A DNA stretch of 64,000 nucleotides, from the NCBI GenBank assembly GCA_038030265.1, contig CM075937.1, positions 24,408,198 through 24,472,197 on the forward strand. The letters are read 5' to 3'. Positions 21,525-33,469 of this stretch are shown here, in pieces (position 1 is the stretch's first letter; every line of letters starts with the position of its first letter). The DNA comes from Corythucha ciliata (lineage: Eukaryota > Arthropoda > Insecta > Hemiptera > Tingidae). The translations under genes and the position numbers were made by a program. The notes beneath the pieces are model-generated. The model was not told where the DNA came from, searched no databases, and saw nothing but the letters and a program-made list of their open reading frames with translations.

Positions 21525-23330
21525 GGAAGGTGCATGGCCGTCTTTACTGAAGTTGGGGCCCCGGGCCCGGGATAACAACGGCGCCCCTCCATGCTACGTA
21601 GTGAGGGGGGGGGGGTCACTTCGTGGCCACACTTCTTCTTCTTATAAGAACGTAATTCAAACTTTAACTCTCAGTGGTGAAATCCACCATAAGAAACTAA
21701 TTTATCGGATTTCACTCATTAGAAAATTTCACCAATTTTTAAAACAATTTCACGGCGGTGATAAATAGATACAAATTTCATGGATTTTGTGCACTAAAAC
21801 CCTATTTTTGCAGGTCTGACTCATTAGAAATTATTTTCGTTGATTCCACGCTCTAAAAACCTTGTCGCTGATTTTTCTAACTACGTATTAACCAATTTTC
21901 TGGATTCTAGCTCACAGAAACGCCAATTTTGCGGTTGTTTTATTGCCGAAAAATTCAATTTCGCGGCTTTTTCTAGCTGAAAACCCAATTTCTTCAGCTT
22001 TTTCTCATTGAAAAAAGAACATCTCAAACACTCGCTGAGCACGATTATCACACTAATCAAAGCATTTTCACGATTATGCGAAATTACATTTTGATCATTA
22101 AGAATGCAGATTTTGCTCATTAAAACGCAAATTTCATGGGATTTTGCTTGCTACAGAACCAATTTTGCACGCCTTGGCTCACTGAAATGCTAGTTTCGTG
22201 GGGGCCGTTTCCCGCTGAAGAACTAAAACTCCTATTTCGTGGGGTTCTTGCTGAAAACCAAATCTCGTGGGTTTTTACTTTTTAGGCTTGCTAAAAATCC
22301 AATTTCGTAGGTTTTGGGCTTACTGTAAACCCAAGTTTAATGGGTTTTGGGTTAGCTGAAAACCCAATATCGTATGGTTGGCTCGTTGAAATGATCAATT
22401 TCACAGGCAGAAACAAATATTTTTTTCAAATTCAAACGCCCGTAAAAAGTCAAAGCAGCGTGAAAATCTCAATTTTGTGTGACTCATGTACCAGACATCA
22501 TGCGATCTTCTCAGAAAATGCGATCTTCTCCGGTGAGCTGGTAGAACGCTTGTTTTGAAGACAGACTTGACAGTTTACAGACCGGCAAGTTCCTGACAAG
22601 GAGCCGCCATTCGTCTGTACGACAGAAGAGTCCAGTTTGGGGGACTAAATTGCCGCAGTTTCCGTACCAGGACGACGAGTTAAGTTAAGGGCTCTGCGTT
22701 GATAAATTACCGAGATCTTTTTCTGGGCCCTCATCACCGAATATAAGCCTGCAATAGTCACTGGGATTCATCTGACTTGTGCTCACGTGAAGCTGCCTAC
22801 CCCTAAATCAAAGGCTGGCTACGCCCCTGCCATGGACCAGATATTTTTCCGCTTTTAGCCAAGAATTAGCGTTTTTTTCTAAATTTTATTCGCTGTAGCA
22901 GCTTTCTCAATTATATCAGTCAATGGAGTTTTCTCAACTTCATCTGTCAATGAGCGTTTTTTCTCAATAATCGCTTTTCACACATGTTAGTCGACAATAT
23001 GATTTTTTTCGATTTTAGGCACGAATTAGCAATTTCTTTTGCTTTAGACATGAATTAGCACTTTATGTCAGCCACGAAGTGGCCGTTGGAAACCGTGAAT
23101 TTTCTCTATTCTAGCTGTGAATGAGCGATTGGTCTTAATGCTAGCCGCGAATTAGCACTTAGTCTCGTTTATAGTCATGAAGTTTCCCCTGGAAACAGCA
23201 AATGTCCGATTTTTCAATTTTAGCTATGGTTGAGCTATTGATGAGTATCTTTGTTCCAATGTTGGGAAAAAGAAATCTGAACAATCCGGGGCCCTGGGCC
23301 CCCCCTAAAAATACGGCACTGGGAAGGTGG
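21525..23330. repeat. composite repeat: degenerate ~30-bp units between GGGGCCC-rich ends
   Basis: 21660-22540 repeats versions of aacccaatttcgtgggtttt and ttggctcgctgaaa; 22850-23260 repeats versions of ttttagccacgaattagc. The ends carry ggggccccgggcccggg (21555) and ccggggccctgggccccc (23287), with cgtcttta / aaaatacggcac nearby, as if one element. Confidence 0.5.
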
Positions 23331-23439
23331 AACAAAATGAAAACGTTTGCCCACCTAGACATCTAGACAAATGACAACGCCTCAGTGAGTGGGAACGACA
23401 TCTGTCGGTGTGGAGGAGTGAGGAGCAGTGTTGACGGAC

Positions 23440-23780
23440 GGCCGGAACCCAATAACACCAAACTTCCGGGCTAAATTATCCCATAACCCCCAGCGTCATC
23501 TGAAAATACCCCAAAATGTCCCCATTTATTGAATATAAATGAAGCTAATTTATAAATTTCATCCGAAAATAGTTTTTTTAGGGATTTAGATGGCCCCAAC
23601 CTCGTATAAAAAGAGTTTAATTTAAATTATAAGGCAGTTTTGGTCAAATTTTGACTAAACAATCCGAAATCATAAATACCCCCAAAATTACCCCGTTGAT
23701 CACTTACCCCACGCATTACCCCAAGTGGCTGAAATTACCTCCAAATGGGGTAATTACCCCTTCATTGGCAACACTGGTGA
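23440..23780. repeat. ACCCC-rich degenerate repeat
   Basis: Repeated ataccccaaaatg, attaccccgttgatc, taccccacgcattacccc. No coding sense. Confidence 0.5.
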
Positions 23781-23934
23781 GAGAGGTGCGTTGCGTGGCA
23801 ACGAGAAGAACCCCTGCAGGAATGGGAAACAAAATGCGATATCCATCCTAAGCAAATTTTGGCAAGAATTTTCTTGTCTAAAACAGTTGCGAGTCATGAA
23901 AGCACGCGTTTTTCACATCGAGTAGGATAAAAAA

Positions 23935-24240
23935 ATGATGATAAAGGCTCTGTGTGTGTTGTCTGTTGGTCGAGTTTCAGACGTCTCTGCCAAAAATGCA
24001 CGCTTCCGATCCGACCATGCATGTCCGATCGTGTCAACCCAATTCCCACATTTGGAAACACAATCAGAGAGGGCCGAGAAGCGTAATAGCCGTCAATTAT
24101 TAGGTATTAAAGCATATTGCGGTCCCCTACCTATCTAAAAATGCGAGATCGGTGTCGGATCGGAAGCATGCATGTTTGCCAGAGACGTCTGAAACTCGAC
24201 CAACAGACAACACGCACGGAGCCTTCATAATCATTTTTGT
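23935..24240. repeat. 305-bp inverted repeat
   Basis: gtctgttggtcgagtttcag at about 23960 pairs with ctgaaactcgaccaacagac at about 24190; gcatgcttccgatccgac-type sequence is also mirrored. Immediately left of the LINE. Confidence 0.75.
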
Positions 24241-24816
24241 TACATTGGAAAAGCAAGAGTAACACAAATAAGCGGAAAGTGGACTTGAAACAATCTTTAC
24301 AAAATACGAAAAGTAAGGCCAGCTCAATCAATGACTTAAATGTAGGTATAGGGGCCACTGACCCGTGTCGGACTAGTTCCGGGTGAGGGATTGACTTCAT
24401 CACGGGGTCTTGATCCCCTATCGGGCGCGTCCCTCGGGTGGCGGATGAGGGATCCCTCAGCGTGAACGGTGCGAGCCGCCCAGGCTGAGGGGTGGCCCGG
24501 AATAAAATACGGACCCGTGGACCAATCAAGGGTAAGGAGGCGTCCTGAGACCGGGACGAAAGATGGTGTGGCCTACCAGAACCTCTCCAGCTATTCGAGC
24601 GTTCCCAGTCCTTAAATCGCTCGTATTAACCTTTCCCCCTTCCCTTTCATCCCTCAAGGCTACGGTGTGCGGTCCGTGCCTAAGGCCTGCGTGGCGCAGA
24701 GGGTAAAGTGCGCCTTAAACGGACTCCCAGGGTACCGGCCGACCCCCTGGTGTATCTAGGCTTACCCCGGCATGCGGGGCTCTGCCGGCGGTGGACCACA
24801 CTTTCCCTAGCTGCTC

Positions 24817-26028
24817 GTGGGATCGTTTATGGACCCTTGTTTACGCAAACACTTAACAACGGCTGAGGGGGGGCGGGAGAACCTCCCCTCAGAAGGAACC
24901 CCCAAGGGCGCGGAAGTGCCCACGGGGGGTATGGCTGCACTGTCCGTGGAGACGACCGTCAGGGATGTTGAAATGGGCAGTCCAAAGGGGGGCAGTCCCT
25001 TGGGACAAACCCCTCGGGCGGAGCTTCCTCGGTTGAGGCTCTCCGGAGCTCAAAGGAGGAAGTTGGCGAGGGAAAGGGCAGCCGCGGAAGGCATACCCGG
25101 AACCCCTCGGGATAAATTCGGCTCGGCGGGGGCAGGTGCTGGGGGACACGCGGTGGGTGCAGGGACGTCTACGGATGCCCGGCAAGGCCACAGTGATGTG
25201 CACCCAAAACCTGGATTGAGTGGTGAAACACCGCGCAAGCGGGGTAGGACCCCTTAATCTACGCCCTCAACGGGTGAACAGAAGAGGGTTCTAAAGAGGC
25301 CCAAGGAAGGGCAGGGAACCCGACCTAAGACACCCGCGGCTGGCGGGAAAAAACACTTTAAGGAGGCTCTTACCTCAACCATGATGGCCATAGTCCCTGG
25401 GGAGTACCCTAGGGTCAGGCTGTCGGAAGAGGAGGGCAGGAAGGTGCTTGGGGAGGTCCTGAAGGGCGTTTTTAAATGCCCTAAGGGGGAGGGCCCCAAG
25501 TTCTCAAATAGCTACGCCAGCGGTGGGGTGGTATATGTGACGTGCGCTGACAGCGAGGCGAAAGCCTGACTGGAGGCCCACGTCAAAGAAATGAAACCCT
25601 GGGACGGGGCTAACCTGAGAGTTGGACCTGCCCGGCAAGTGGTTCAGGTCACCAAGGCGGTCGTGTGGGTGCCCACAGACCTCGTTGGGGAATCTGACCC
25701 AAGGAAACTCATCCCTCTTTTCGAGACACAGAATAAAGGGCTCTCGACTGAGGGATGGCAATTGATCTCGAGTGCGGCGGACCCCAAGGGAATGACGCTG
25801 GTACTCGGGATCGGCAAGGACACTCTGGAGTGGCTGAAGGATAACGGGCAACCGTACTTCGCATTCCAGAGAGTCAATTTCAAGGTGGCGGGGAGTGCCT
25901 CCTCTTCTGATGCTGCGGGTCATTCAGGTGAACCTGCAGCACAGTCTGCCGGCTGCTTGCAGCATGCAGCTACGACGTCGCCCTCATTCAGGAACCTTGG
26001 ATCTCAAGGGGACGAGTGGCGGGATTGA
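24817..26028 (+). pseudogene. LINE ORF1 (nucleic-acid binding/chaperone-type protein), two nonsense codons
   Basis: One reading frame runs from 24817 to 26028 but is interrupted by TAA at 25255 and TGA at 25567, with no frame change. The first part is Gly/Pro/Arg-rich with a basic PRLRLSGAQRRKLARERAAA patch. The later part (LRVGPARQVVQVTKAVVWVP, LSTEGWQLISSA, MTLVLGIGKDTLEWLKDN) resembles the DUF4780-type domain found in ORF1 of related insect elements; that comparison is from memory. The end overlaps ORF2. Confidence 0.65.
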
Positions 26029-29000
26029 GCGGCATTGGAGGTGAGTTAATTTATTCTAGATTTGTCGATACTCCACGTGTATGCATCTACATTAGAAGCG
26101 GATTGAGAGCATTGACGGTTAACGAGTTCTGTTTCAGGGACATGGTAGCTGTCAGGCTGACCTACCAGGAGGGGGCCACGAGGGAGCAGCTTGTTGCGAC
26201 CTCGGCGTACTTCCCTGGAGACCGCGATCAGGGCCCGCCCCCGAGAGAGGTGATCAACCTGGTCGACGCCAGCAGGCGCAATGGCGAACAACTGCTTATC
26301 GGTGTGGATGCCAACGCCCATCACTTGGCATGGGGCAGCACCAACACAAACTCCAGAGGTGAGTCCTTATTTGAGTACCTGGCAACTAGTGATTTATCCG
26401 TGTTGAACAGGGGCAATAAGCCCACCTTTGTAACATCAAGTAGGAGGGAGGTCCTCGACCTCACCCTCTCTACTTCCTTACTGGCTGGTAGGGTCAGGAA
26501 CTGGAGTGTGTCCGAGGCTCCATCGTTCTCGGACCACATGTATGTCATCATGGAGATCCGGGGGGTGGAGATGATACAAGAGACATACTACAACCCTCGT
26601 AAGACGGATTGGGGCGGTTTCGCAGAGAAAGTAAATGGTAGGCTTAGTTTCGGGGGCGAGCTGGACCTACGAGATGGTGATGATATTGAGGGGGCAGCAC
26701 AGGAGTTGCATAGGTGCTGGTAACCTCGTATCAAGCAAATACTCCCTTGAGCTCGCGCTCATCGACCAGGAAGGTTCCCTGGTGGAATGAGGAGCTCGAG
26801 GGGTTGAGAAAAGCATCGCGGAGGCTATTTAATCGGGCAGTCCGCGACGGGCAGTGGGAGGCCTGTAGGGCCAAGCTGGCGGAGTATCGGCGGAGGCTGA
26901 GGAGTTCGAAGAGGGCGTCCTGGAGGGGATTCTGTGAGGAGGCTGAAAATACCTCCTCGGTGGCTCGCCTTCAGCGCCTTCTCTCCAAGAACGCGCTGAA
27001 TCCCGTTGGCACACTGATGAAAGTGGACGGTAGTTACACTACGACGGCGTCGGAAACGTTGGCGACCCTGATGGGGGTGCACTTTCCGGGGGCCGTGGGG
27101 GTTGTATCGTCCATTCCAACCGTGGAGCCCTCGCGAAGGAGGGCGACAAGGGTGGACTGGCATGTGGCTAGGGAGGCGGTCACAATGGGAAGGGTACAAT
27201 GGGCCATTGGCTCGTTTTCTCCCTTCAAAGCTCCTGTACCGGACGGCATAATCCCCAAACACCTGCAGGAGGGGGGCCAGAGGTTGCCAGACGACTGTGC
27301 TGCATCTTCAGGGCTCGCCTGGCAATGAGCAGAATCCCTGAGGTGTGGCGGAAAGCACGGGTTGTGTATATTCCTAAGCCGGGGCGCCCGTCATATGCAC
27401 TGGCTAAGGCGTACCGACCCATATGTCTAACATCTTTCGTTTTGAAGACGTTGGAAAAACTGGTGGATAGGCATATCTGGGAAAGCTGCCTCCCTTCGAG
27501 GCCACTACACCCAGGTCAATTTGCCTACCAGCAGGGAAAGTCCTGCGAAACGGCACTACACCAGCTGGTTACTAGGCTGGAGGATACTCTAGAGCACAAG
27601 GAACTAGCGGTGGGAATCTTCCTGGACATAGAGGGTGCCTTTGACAATACCTCTATCTCCTCGGTTATTGAAGCTGCAGGACGGCATGGCATCTGCGACA
27701 CCATTAGTAGGAGGTTGAGGGTGCTGCTTGAAAGCAGAACAGTTACCGCCACGCTCCTTGGGGAATCCCTGGAGGTGGCTGTAAAGAAGGAATGCCCACA
27801 GGGGGGGGGGGTTTGTAACCCCGAATGTGGGGCATGGTGGCCAAGGGGTAAAATGCTGCTTATGAGGACGAAAAATGCCTGCGGCAAAACGTGGGGACTG
27901 AAGCCGCAAATGGTCCTATGGCTATATACGGCGATAGTCAGACCCACACTGACATATTGCTCAGTAGTCTGGTGGCACAAAGCGGAACAAGTGGGGGCCA
28001 GAAATACCCTTACTAGCGTTCAGAGACTGGCGTGCCTGATGGTCACTGGGGCTATGCACTCCACTCCTACTGCAACGATGGAGATACTGACGGGACTCCC
28101 TCCCGTTGACATCTTCATCAAGGGGGCGGCGGCAATGTCGGCCCTAAGGCATAAATGGGGTGGTTTATGGAGGGGTGGGAGCCTTAATTCCAGGAGGACC
28201 CACACTGGGATCCTGGACACGGTTCGGGACCCAGTGCTGGGCATGCTGCCGGACATCATGCCCAAAACCCTCGGTGAACGCTGTCCTTTCTCTGTCCGCC
28301 TTGGGTACGGTGAGGGGCAGGCGGTGAAAAGAAATCACAAGGAGCGATTGTGGTTTACAGACGGCTCTAAAACGAATAACGGGCTGGTGCGGGGGTGTAC
28401 GGGGTGGAACCCGAATGGAGGCTGTCTACACCTCTGGGGGTACACACCTCGGTTTTCCAAGCCGAAGTCTACGCAATCAAGGCCTGTGCTGCTGAGATTA
28501 TACGTAGGGACGAGCAAAATGCCCATATACGTATCCTCACGGATAGCCAGGCTGCCATTAAGGCACTAACGGCACCGATAGTGAGCTCCGGGCTTGTATG
28601 GGACTGCCGCCAAAGCCTTTGTCTGCTGGCCCAGGATAATAAGGTAAGCCTTGAATGGGTACCGGGACACAAGGGTATCTACGGGAACGAGCAGGCGGAC
28701 TCCTTGGCCAGGGAGGGCTCTAATGGAGACTTCACTGGCCCGGAGCCGGCGCTCGGCGTCCCGCCATCGACCTTCAGGATGGCGATAGCCAAGTGGGTTA
28801 ATGCCCAGGCGGCTATTCGCTGGCAGAGACTGGAGGGACATCAGCAGAGTAAGCGCATGGTCGAAGGACCGTGCAGGAGGCTTACGAGCAAACTGCTCCG
28901 ACTTAGCCGGAGAGACCTTAGAACGGTGGTAGGCCTTATCACAGGATTCTGCCAGCTCCGTTATCATCTACACCGCATCGGGCTAATCACGGAGTCCCCG

Positions 29001-29209
29001 GTGTGCAGACTGTGTGGGGAAGAAGACGAGACCGCCTATCACATCGTGTTCGAATGTGAGGCGCTCGCGGGCCGCCGGCTCAGCATCTTCGGGGCCGACC
29101 TACTCGAGGGTGTTCCGACCGGCGAAACTCAAGCCGAGGACCTCCTAAACCTTGTAAGAGGGAAGGGGATCCTGGGACTAGATCCACAGACCCAGGGGGG
29201 GGCACAATA
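25913..29209 (+). pseudogene. LINE ORF2: AP-endonuclease, reverse transcriptase, RNase H; frameshifted, RT core deleted
   Basis: Endonuclease: LRVIQVNLQHS at 25913, then in another frame YDVALIQEPWISRGR at 25971, LLIGVDANAHHLAWGS and SFSDHMYVIMEI (frame of 26016-26723). A frameshift near 26715 leads to SFSPFKAPVPDGIIPKHL; another near 27270-27290 leads to the RT: YIPKPGRPSYALAKAYRPIC, FLDIEGAFDNT (catalytic Asp A) and CPQGGG. The sequence then jumps straight to GKTWGLKPQMVLWLYTAIVR, so the YADD box and palm following it are missing (near 27800-27880). A third shift near 28390 leads to RNase H with TDGSKTNNG, FQAEVYAIKA, ILTDSQAAIKAL and WVPGHKGIYGNEQADSLA, all catalytic positions present. It ends with CRLCGEEDETAYHIVFEC, a C2HC knuckle. 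Confidence 0.8.
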
Positions 29210-29551
29210 ATCCACCTAGGATTCCGTGCCGGGGGGCAACCCTCCTACCCGTGGGTGTTGCTTCAAAAAAAAAAAAAAAATCTTGCAAGCGGAGGACGCT
29301 ACATCATAAATCCCGCCGTAGCAACCATCTCACGTGAGTTTTTACCGTCAACTCTAACTACGGCCCTAGGTCTGCACCTCATTACAAGTGAACTTACTCT
29401 CGATCATCACAGATCTTTTTTTATTTTAATGGTATCACGAGGGTTTGTTTACTTTTGATCTTACTAACTTTAGTTTGTCTCCCTGCCACGGGCAGGGCGC
29501 TGGCGTCGCTGCTCGCCTCCAATAGAGCCTTAAATTATTAAGGCTCTATCA

Positions 29552-29778
29552 ACGATATATAAAAGAACTGGATTGCTCATCACTACTGATAAAGAATAGC
29601 CATCAGTTAAGTTCCCAAGTAGATGAGAGGGATGGAGTTTCAAAATAAGTACCGTGTTGCCATAACTACATAAGGAGAGGAACAGGATGATTATTTACCA
29701 GGGGACGACCTGCCCCCTCCACGCCCCTCCAGTCTGCAGTGAGCAATCCAGGTTTATACATCGTTGGGCTCTATACTA
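29552..29778. mobile_element. MITE with AACGATATATAAA..TGGATTGCTCA ends, copy 1
   Basis: Starts atcaacgatatataaaagaa, ctggattgctcatcac; ends gtgagcaatccaggtttata. A second copy lies at 45716-45946 in the opposite orientation with matching interior (caggggacgacctgccccct versus aggcaggtcgtcccctg). Confidence 0.75.
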
Positions 29779-30149
29779 TGAACTACGAGTAAAGACAGCC
29801 TCCATATTGGGACCTCGGAGATAACATTGATACTGTATCATCTCTTGATAACTTCAAATCCTCTGGTTTGAATTTTCTTTAAGAATGCATTTGTGTTCTT
29901 ATTATTTAATCAACAATTTTTGTAAGCCTATATTCACGAACATTTTGTATTTTTGTCTTTGTGTTTGGTGAGCTGGGGGGGGGGGGTGAACATACTGTGA
30001 GGAAAAATGTAAATGGACTTAACTGCTGCAGAGGGCCACGGAAAATGTCACTATTTTTTTTTTTTTTTTTGAATTCAGCCCGTAAACATCGTAACCCCTT
30101 CCCCTCTTTGAATAAAATTAATAGCAAACCCCCCTCCCCATAGGGATAA

Positions 30150-30305
30150 AATGGATTTGAAATCTCTCATTCGCTGCTCTGGTCATTCAGGTTATGCTCA
30201 CCAGCCAATCACAAGCCCTCCTCCTCTAAAGGATCACATAACGCGGATATTGTCAGTACCTGTGTGTAACTATAGGTTCTCTAACATTATTTGTGATTAT
30301 GCGTC
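30150..30305 (-). repeat. GATTGGCTGGTGAGC repeat, inverted copy
   Basis: Contains tatgctcaccagccaatcac and gtacctgtgtgtaactatag, the reverse complement of the block at 20800-20960 and 59880-60000. Confidence 0.65.
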
Positions 30306-30363
30306 CCTAGTTACCGCCTGCGTTAGTTTTTAACGCTACCTCGATCGCACTAAGCGATTTTGC

Positions 30364-30763
30364 TATAGTCTGTCCACTTAGTGATGGACACTCGCCCGCT
30401 CCTGAAATTAGTGAAATGAGCTTCCCCTTCACCCCTTCTACTAAAACTTGCCGAGAATAATTTTAGAACAAATGAGGTCCGTTCTATTGTTTCGCGAGTG
30501 CTACACTTTTGAAGAAAATCATCTGGTTTCATCCAATTTTTCGAAATAAGTCAATGAAATCACATGGTTTTCTACACTAGTAGCACTAGCAAAACAATGG
30601 AACGGACCTATGATCGCTGTGAAGCGTCTATACGTAACCATAGTGACCGTAGTAAAAGTTTTTTAGTTGAGTTTTTAAAATATTTTTGGCGGGAGTGAAC
30701 AAATCGAACTATGGAAATGATGCAACTCGTTTGCGAGTCCATCACCAAGTGGACAGACTACAG
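30364..30763. mobile_element. MITE, TATAGTCTGTCCACTTAGTG family, full copy
   Basis: Left tatagtctgtccacttagtg then atggac; right gtccatcaccaagtggacag then actaca. Interior contains gaaatgagcttccccttcac. Related copies: 43361-43629, 52030-52541, partial at 41940-42076 and 60460-60610. Confidence 0.8.
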
Positions 30764-30999
30764 TAAAATCGTTTGGAATCACCTCAAAAATGTAATTTTC
30801 ATCAAAGGCAATCAAGGTGCATATGAACAATCGACCCCCTCCAATCGTACAACGCTAAGGCTTCCTACATCTATCCTCTTGGTAAAACGTTGGATCCGTT
30901 TACAAGCTCATTGTACGCAACGAAAATGTCTCAGGGCTCCGCACCTGCCCTACGGTGTCTATGAAGCTGCTTACTGCTCGACCTGCTTTTACTGCATGT

Positions 31000-32500
31000 A
31001 ATAGTGCAAGCAGCAGCTTGTGCTATGGGGCTTTTATGGGGGGGGGGGACCAAAAACCCGGGGAATGTCTGTCAGCTCTCAAGCGTATCTCAGCGGTGCG
31101 TCTGTTAGACTCCCACCTGCAGCACATTTGACACGACCTACTTTATCCCAGGGACAATGCTGTTATGCCTAATTGCCTACAGTTTAGCTCCTAATTAAGG
31201 CGTGGGAGAGAAGGGCTCTCAAGCTTTAGTGGAAGGAACCCCCTCTTGAAGGGCAGGCTAGAAGACACCATAGTAGATCTGATTAGCCCACCATGGGTCT
31301 CCGTTCCCCGCCCACAAATGAAACTTGTGCTAGTGAGGAGAGATTCTAATGGTAAGAGTACTTTGGAATGTAATACGGGATACGGTGCAGTAAAGGTGTT
31401 AAATGATGGTTTTCATCAAGAGTGGTCGAATACCATTTTCAGGTTGCCAGGCTACACCAAAAAGAGCAAACGAAAGATAGAGAGAAAGCATAACATTTTC
31501 ACTATGAAAGAGAGAAGATTTCCCAAATGGCTGATCTGCGGGCGAGCTCAAAGTTTTTTCTTGAGGAAAATTTTAGTCGAGTCGATGAATCATAATCTAG
31601 CCATCAGGGTTATATCGCATCTCCTATTCCATGAGTAAGAGGATGGAGAGGAGGCTTACAAGGCTTCATTGGATAACACTAACTGGAAAATTATTTTGCT
31701 CACAAACATTCAAGTAATTGATAAAGGAGATATTCCGTGAACTCCAGCACATAGGCAACAAGTGATCCGAGGAAACTTCTCTTTTTTCAATACTATGGCG
31801 CAACTAATAACGAGCAAAAATGCCAGTTTATAAGTACACTTTTGTCTTTCTCAATCCGAAATAATAGTGAAAACAAGGCTATCTACGTTGTACCCCAGTT
31901 TCTACTTCTCATTATTATTTTTTAAATATTGATTCTCTTTTTCCTCCTAATCTTAATACTCATTTTAACCTTTTGTAACCCCGTTGTCGTAGGCACTTTT
32001 TCAGCTTTAAACCTTGTAAACTTATCTGGTTTTCCTAGCAAGGCTGCCCTCCATGTCACCCACTGAATACACCATTACAAAAATACCCAGAAAAACCCCA
32101 CATTTAGACAATTTTGGCGTTACAGCGCATTCTTTAACACACACACATAAACAAAAATGCCCATGGAATTATTTTTTAACCCAAACGGACACGGACAAAG
32201 GGAAAAACGAGGGAAAACAGAGCTTACAACGGTATCCCAACGAGGAAAAAAAGCTTTTGAAAAAAAGGTATTGCACGGAAACGCGAAGCTGGTGCTTATA
32301 TAATCATTATTCAATCTATTCATAAAATATTTATCAACAACCCCCTAAAATTCATCTGCAATGAATTTAATGTAACCCCCCCCCCACTTTATCACATGCG
32401 CATGCAAAATTATAACGGGGAGCTAAACAAAAAAAAACAACAAAATATGACGGGGAAATGGAGTCACTCAAAACAAGTGTTACTTATTTCTCGTAATACA
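31000..32500. other. non-coding intron DNA; no supportable gene
   Basis: Contains a G run near 31040 and AT-rich stretches. A plus-strand open frame at 31246-31638 (130 codons) has no motif I recognise, no splice or promoter context, and is not called. Confidence 0.35.
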
Positions 32501-32527
32501 AACAAAAAAATAAGCTGAGGTACTTAC

Positions 32528-32641
32528 CTGAAGGCCATGATAATTAATTGTGTAATTCGGGGGGAGAGTTTGAAAATTGTAAATGATTTCGAATTGATGA
32601 TGGTTGAATGACGCATGTGTGCGTGGATTTTTTTTTGTGCA
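32528..32641 (-). CDS. candidate cassette exon between the common exon and the alternative 3' exons
   Basis: Acceptor cgctttcctgcag and a consensus donor CTTCAG|GTAAGTA bound 114 nt on the minus strand. In phase 0 it is open throughout: CTKKNPRTHASFNHHQ, then FEIIYNFQTLPPNYTINY, HGLQ. In the lola phase (1) it would run HKKKSTHTCVIQPSS and stop at ELHN, giving a finger-less isoform. The sites are strong; the coding reading is undecided and it could be untranslated. Confidence 0.35.
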
Positions 32642-33278
32642 CTGCAGGAAAGCGAAGCTTGACGGTTGGTTTTCTTCCAGTTTCCGAGTTTTTTTTTTTT
32701 TAATCACAATATAAATTTATTTGATTTCTTTTTGTAGAAGAAAAATGAAGAAGGAAGCATAACATGCTTGAAGATCAAGAAGTTAAAAACAAAAACTGTT
32801 TGAAGAAAAAGGAAGGAAAAACAAAAAAAAAGGAGAAGAATAATAAGTAAGGTTAAGATGCCAACAACAAACCGCATGCCAAATAACCAAAATTCAGTCG
32901 ATGTTATTATTACAATGAAGTTAGGAGAGACGAGAGACTAGAAGCGACACGCATCAAAGTAGCAGTAAACAAGCGACATCTTTCCCCGGGCCAGCCAAAA
33001 TAAAATGATAATAATAATTATAATAAATTTAGTTTACGATAAAATTTAAACAAAATAAAAGATTTTTCAAGAGACATGCGAGTAAAATATATTGTCACTT
33101 CAAAAACGACTTCAAAATTGAAGCGTTTTTGAGTGTATTTTTTTCGTCAAAGAATGTTTTGGGATTTTGACATCCACGCCCTCTTTCTTTGATCACTAGC
33201 AAAGGAACAAGGAAATTTGACTAAAGGTAAGGTAGATCAAAGGGCATGGAAAGACAGAAGAAGAAAAAAATGACATAC

Positions 33279-33350
33279 CTTGCTCTTGAGATCCACCGGG
33301 AGGATACGAGTCGTCGCCTGATGGATTATCCGAAGAAATATTCCACGAAC
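33279..33350 (-). CDS. lola: lola small common exon (24 codons, phase 1/1)
   Basis: A 72-nt exon sits between acceptor gttttgttttcag and donor GAGCAAG|GTATGT. Read with one base from the BTB exon it gives G-SWNISSDNPSGDDSYPPG-GSQEQ, acidic and Pro/Gly-rich, and it leaves one base (G) for the next codon. Phase-1 entry matches the BTB exon donor and phase-1 exit matches every downstream zinc-finger exon, so it can be included without changing frame. It could be constitutive or a cassette. It is too short to appear as an ordinary open reading frame. It has no domain of its own and probably extends the flexible linker between BTB and fingers. Confidence 0.7.
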
Positions 33351-33469
33351 CTGAAAACAAAACAAAAAAAACCTATTTTACCATCATAATCAAACTTTTA
33401 AAGAAAGATGCACTTGAACCACCTGGCACAATACATACGGAAGGATGAATCTAACAAAAACGGCCTTAT

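Larger units (their letters stand above)
24350..29280 (+). mobile_element. non-LTR retrotransposon (ORF1 plus endonuclease-RT-RNase H ORF2), defective
   Basis: A GC-rich block, unlike its AT-rich surroundings, ends in a pure A run at about 29265-29280, the usual 3' end of a LINE. It carries a 5' leader (about 24350-24816), ORF1 (24817-26028) and ORF2 (about 25913-29209). Order of domains (AP-like endonuclease, RT, RNase H, C-terminal CCHC) places it in the I/LOA/R1-like part of the Jockey superfamily. The 5' limit is approximate and no target-site duplication could be identified. It lies in the lola intron in antisense orientation. Several stops, frameshifts and a core deletion show it cannot move by itself. 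Confidence 0.85.

Noticed and set aside
24131..24529. 132-codon minus-strand frame at the LINE 5' end
   Set aside because: Spans an inverted repeat and the antisense of the LINE leader; no motif.
31246..31638. 130-codon plus-strand open frame
   Set aside because: No motif recognised, no promoter, splice or codon-use support.
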